Source: Chlamydiales bacterium
GTDB taxonomy: Bacteria; Chlamydiota; Chlamydiia; Chlamydiales; JAAKFR01
DNA length: 37,470 nucleotides
Assembly: GCA_020831465.1 (NCBI GenBank)
Contig: JAFIGI010000044.1
Span: 1-37,470 of the forward strand
Reading direction: 5' to 3'
Shown here: piece after piece, positions 35,187 to 37,470 of the stretch
Layout of the letters: each line of letters opens with the position of its first letter
Numbering within the stretch: position 1 is the stretch's first letter
Notes under the pieces: generated by a model
Told to the model about the DNA's origin: nothing
Seen by the model: only the letters and a program-made list of their open reading frames with translations
Databases searched by the model: none
Position numbers and translations under genes: made by a program

Positions 35187-36546
35187 CAACATGCGGAAAA
35201 TGATGCAAGTTCTGGATAGGCACTATTTGGCACTTAGCGCTCAACTCGATGTAATTCAGCTACTTTTCCTAGAGACACAATATGTTGAGGGGCACCCTTT
35301 ATTATCTGAAAGAGCTTTAAAAACAATGGCTTTCACTTACTCCATAGGGGCTGCCCATTTAGCACCCTCTCTTGAAACCCGAAAGGCATTTGCTTCCGTA
35401 CACCTTACAAATCCTTGGTTTAAATCCCATTTTTTATTTCCACCTGCACCTCGCCTGCGAGTTGGATGGTTTACTCCTTGGCGCACGAAGGTAATTTTAC
35501 CAAAACAAATATTAGAAAATCTTGAGCGAGAGAAGCTGCAGGCATTTCTTTATTGCCCCTCTCCCAAAGAGATTGCACTTCATAGAAATTGGTTTGAAGA
35601 GGAGCAAGCGGCAGACTCCTTCATTCATCAATTAAACTCAGTCGCAGCACTCTTCCAAGAAGAAAATAAAATCAGTTCCAATGCTAGGCAGTATGCAAGG
35701 CCAATATTTAGGCAAGCTATTGCCGAATGGAAAGATTCCGACCTTCATAGCGACAAAATCCCGAAACATGATCGCTCTCTCTATGAGTTGCCGTTTGCTC
35801 CTCCTCGAGAAGACCAAAGATGTTGGCAAGCTTGGCAACAGGTCGTCAAAACAATACATGGACAAGAATGCCGCCATCGTCGCGGACTTTTAGCTATCTA
35901 CCGAAAACAATTAGAAGAGGTCTTTTTTCATGGCCTGGATCTAGAAGACAACGTTCGGCAAGCTTATCTCGCAAACTTTAGAGCGCAAGTTTTCAATCAA
36001 TTTCCTCAACCGAGAAAACATAAGGCGGGGCGGTGGGAACAAGGGGAAATACCCGATTGCTACACTGCCTCCAAAATCATCATGCACATTTGCCAAAGCT
36101 TCATCGACAATCCGGAAGAAAAGGAATGGGGCGAAACCGCGTTAGCACTTTGGGTAATGGTTTGGTGCGCGCAAGAAGCCCCGGGAGTGGTAACGAAAGA
36201 TGAGATACTCTCCATCCGATCCTCCGATCTAAACGAATTAGAAGCTACAGTCAAGATTAAAGATACGGCTATCGAAATTTCCGATAATCTCGCTTTACTT
36301 CTAGGATGCCTTACAGACCGATGCACCGGCAGAAAAAAGCAGCCTATCTTTAAAAACCTGAATCCAAAATGTTTCGAAAGAATTTTGCGGCAAAGTAGTG
36401 CAGCAATCCTAGGCGTGGATGCGATACCCGTCATGCCAAGTGCTTTTTTAACCTCGTTGCATATCTACCAAAATATTCGGATGCCGTCAGCTCAAAGGCG
36501 TGCCATGCAAAATGGCCGAAATTGTAGCCCCTTTCCTAGAAACTGA
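35155..36546 (+). CDS. Island protein of unknown function overlapping the integrase
   Basis: 463 residues, no signal peptide, rich in Gln, Lys, Arg and aromatic residues. I do not recognise a family. The C-terminal part (about 330-445) faintly recalls a tyrosine-recombinase catalytic domain: ALALWVMVWCAQEAPGVVTKDEILSIRSSDLNELEATVKIKDTAIEISDNLALLLG has the rhythm of the segment around the first catalytic arginine, but the arginine and HxxR motif are missing. If real, it is a catalytically dead recombinase-like partner. Its start lies 32 bases inside the integrase gene. The final residues (QNGRNCSPFPRN) look atypical, so the C-terminus may be altered. The likeness is weak. Confidence 0.6.
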   Translation: MRKSYHKTLADNMRKMMQVLDRHYLALSAQLDVIQLLFLETQYVEGHPLLSERALKTMAFTYSIGAAHLAPSLETRKAFASVHLTNPWFKSHFLFPPAPRLRVGWFTPWRTKVILPKQILENLEREKLQAFLYCPSPKEIALHRNWFEEEQAADSFIHQLNSVAALFQEENKISSNARQYARPIFRQAIAEWKDSDLHSDKIPKHDRSLYELPFAPPREDQRCWQAWQQVVKTIHGQECRHRRGLLAIYRKQLEEVFFHGLDLEDNVRQAYLANFRAQVFNQFPQPRKHKAGRWEQGEIPDCYTASKIIMHICQSFIDNPEEKEWGETALALWVMVWCAQEAPGVVTKDEILSIRSSDLNELEATVKIKDTAIEISDNLALLLGCLTDRCTGRKKQPIFKNLNPKCFERILRQSSAAILGVDAIPVMPSAFLTSLHIYQNIRMPSAQRRAMQNGRNCSPFPRN

Positions 36547-36766
36547 ACCTCGACGATTCCACTACTTCTATTAGCAAACTGTCCCCGATTAAATTTTTAT
36601 TCAATCATCTGATTAACAGATATTTGCAAAAATTTATGCCCTCCAAGTATTCGATTTTTGTCTCACAGAAGCATGTCAGGCTCCCGACATTTGCGCTCGA
36701 ATATGGGATGTTGAGTGCAACTCATTCGATTTAATGAAACATCACCAAGTCAGGAGGAAAACGACT

Positions 36767-36982
36767 ATGGCTGAAATAAAACGAGACGAAAAGTACTGCA
36801 CCATCAAGCAAATAGCTGACGATCCGACTTTTTGTTTTACAGTCCCGATGTTGAGGTATTACGTCCTCCATGCCCATAAAAATGGACTGGATCCGGCTTT
36901 ACGGAGAATTGGACGCAAAGTTCTAGTCCGGCGCGATTTATTTATTGAATGGATTGAAAAACAAACACAAAAGCGAGGTTAA
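36767..36982 (+). CDS. Excisionase-like small DNA-binding protein
   Basis: 71 residues from the ATG at 36767, chosen because AGGAGG lies nine bases upstream; an earlier in-frame ATG at 36734 has none. The pattern CTIKQIADDPTFCFTVPMLRYYVLHAHKNGLDPALRRIGRKVLVRRDLFIEWIEKQ is that of short winged-helix proteins near phage integrases (excisionase/AlpA-like). It probably binds DNA to direct excision or regulate the island. The next gene starts two bases after its stop. The 220 bases before it are AT-rich, with one small TGTC/GACA hairpin and no clear promoter. Confidence 0.7.
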   Translation: MAEIKRDEKYCTIKQIADDPTFCFTVPMLRYYVLHAHKNGLDPALRRIGRKVLVRRDLFIEWIEKQTQKRG

Positions 36983-36984
36983 TT

Positions 36985-37335
36985 ATGGATGCAAATTTGA
37001 AAAAAGCCGCGGAGATTGAGGGCTCTGCGGCTTTAGAAAAAAACTATATAAACTCAGATCATGAGTATACAACAAACAAGCCGCTTGTACCAGATCTTTC
37101 TCAAGCCCAACGTTTCCTAACACTTCTGGATGAAGATAGTGAGCGCTTTACCTTTGAGGCCATTGAAGAACCTAAGCCGAAACAAAAGACGGCACAGATA
37201 CAACGATACAACGGCACTTTTGAAACTTATTCCGAAGTGCTTCGGAAATCCAATCTGCAAGGATACGGTATTTTTGTTACCATCAATGAAACAGATGGCA
37301 AAGGAAGAAAAAAGGAAGATGTAAAAAAAGTATAC
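36985..37335 (+). pseudogene. Primase-like island gene interrupted by an insertion sequence
   Basis: The frame begins at the ATG at 36985 with GAGG upstream. It reads like the N-terminus of phage/plasmid DNA-primase-type proteins: LSQAQRFLTLLDEDSERFTFEAIEE, an Asn-Gly-Thr stretch, then NLQGYGIFVTINETDGKGRKKEDVKKV. In the family this is followed by RALFxDLDG, but here the match stops at about 37333 and is replaced by unrelated sequence. A transposase-like gene starts 60 bases on. The gene is therefore probably broken by an insertion. The frame stays open to the window edge, so a hybrid product could be made. Primase activity itself is inferred from similarity only. Confidence 0.6.
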
Positions 37336-37470
37336 TGCCACCAATTGATCGAGACACGGGTTTGCGCTAAACTAATCGCCGTGAACAAGGAGATTGTATG
37401 GCACCGAATACGAAATCAGAAGAAATCAGAAGAGTCCCTAAACGCTGGACAGCGAGTCGTAAAAAAGAAG
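37336..37470 (+). mobile_element. Left part of an insertion sequence (runs off the window)
   Basis: Unrelated sequence begins near 37336 (TGCCACCAATTGATC...), where homology of the primase-like gene ends. A TG-starting end would fit an IS3-type element. The exact border is a guess until the right end is known. Confidence 0.45.
37398..37470 (+). CDS. Transposase-like protein, N-terminus only (partial)
   Basis: The ATG at 37398 has a textbook AAGGAG five bases upstream. The 24 readable residues include VPKRWTASRKKE, which resembles the start of IS3-type OrfA/helix-turn-helix transposase proteins (RRWTASRKxxVVLRLLRGE...). Only the beginning is in the window, so the family is tentative. It supports an insertion sequence inside the primase-like gene. 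Confidence 0.5.
   Translation, partial: MAPNTKSEEIRRVPKRWTASRKKE

Noticed and set aside
1-37470. CRISPR array
   Set aside because: No regularly spaced direct repeats were seen; the only notable repeats are the two palindromic elements and the Cys-rich gene duplication.

Overview
The window comes from a chlamydia-like bacterium (phylum Chlamydiota, probably an environmental family such as Waddliaceae, Parachlamydiaceae or Criblamydiaceae). The strongest evidence is the gene order infA - tRNA-Thr - tuf - tRNA-Trp - secE - nusG - rplK - rplA - rplJ - rplL - rpoB - rpoC, followed by a convergent transaldolase gene. This is the order known from Chlamydia, and the proteins read like chlamydial versions. 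Further support comes from a HIT/MYG1/LOG-domain neighbourhood resembling C. trachomatis CT385-CT387, a TyrP-type aromatic amino acid permease, an Inc-like membrane protein, and outer-membrane families typical of the Planctomycetes-Verrucomicrobia-Chlamydiae group (BBP7/DUF1551).

Layout. 1-3000: the 3' end of an unidentified gene, a truncated DUF2071 gene, then four small exported proteins that look related (signal peptide, Pro/Cys-rich middle, Gly/Ala-rich membrane segment, short polar tail often ending His-Asn) and a lipoprotein. 3000-5080: an exported hypothetical, a small heat-shock protein and transaldolase. 5087-18301 (minus strand): the RNA polymerase/ribosomal protein/elongation factor cluster with two tRNAs. 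18432-23085: an Inc-like membrane protein overlapping sufE, facing a tyrP - DUF2760 - Hsp70-like operon. 23130-28938 (minus): a tightly packed operon MYG1 - HIT - isochorismatase fold - HEAT repeat - M24 peptidase - BBP7 outer-membrane protein. 29169-33422: a LOG-domain protein, a DUF1207 outer-membrane protein and a UV-damage endonuclease. 33423 to the end: a hairpin element, a candidate structured RNA, a CAU tRNA and an integrated mobile island (tyrosine recombinase, overlapping 463-aa protein, excisionase-like protein, primase-like gene cut by an insertion sequence that runs off the window).

Three things stand out beyond the expected genes. First, the Cys-rich exported cluster is a plausible lineage-specific envelope system. 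Second, a palindromic, MITE-like element occurs twice, 31 kb apart: a 166-bp copy after the UV endonuclease gene and a 49-bp collapsed copy at 2461-2509. The short copy supplies the last codons and stop codons of two convergent genes, so two unrelated proteins both end in Tyr-Ser-Arg-Ile-Ser. Third, the tRNA-linked island pairs an ordinary integrase with a large overlapping partner of unknown function.

Function calls rest on motifs read by eye; no database search was run. Functions of the Cys-rich proteins, the exported 161-aa protein, the zinc-ribbon protein and the 463-aa island protein are unknown.
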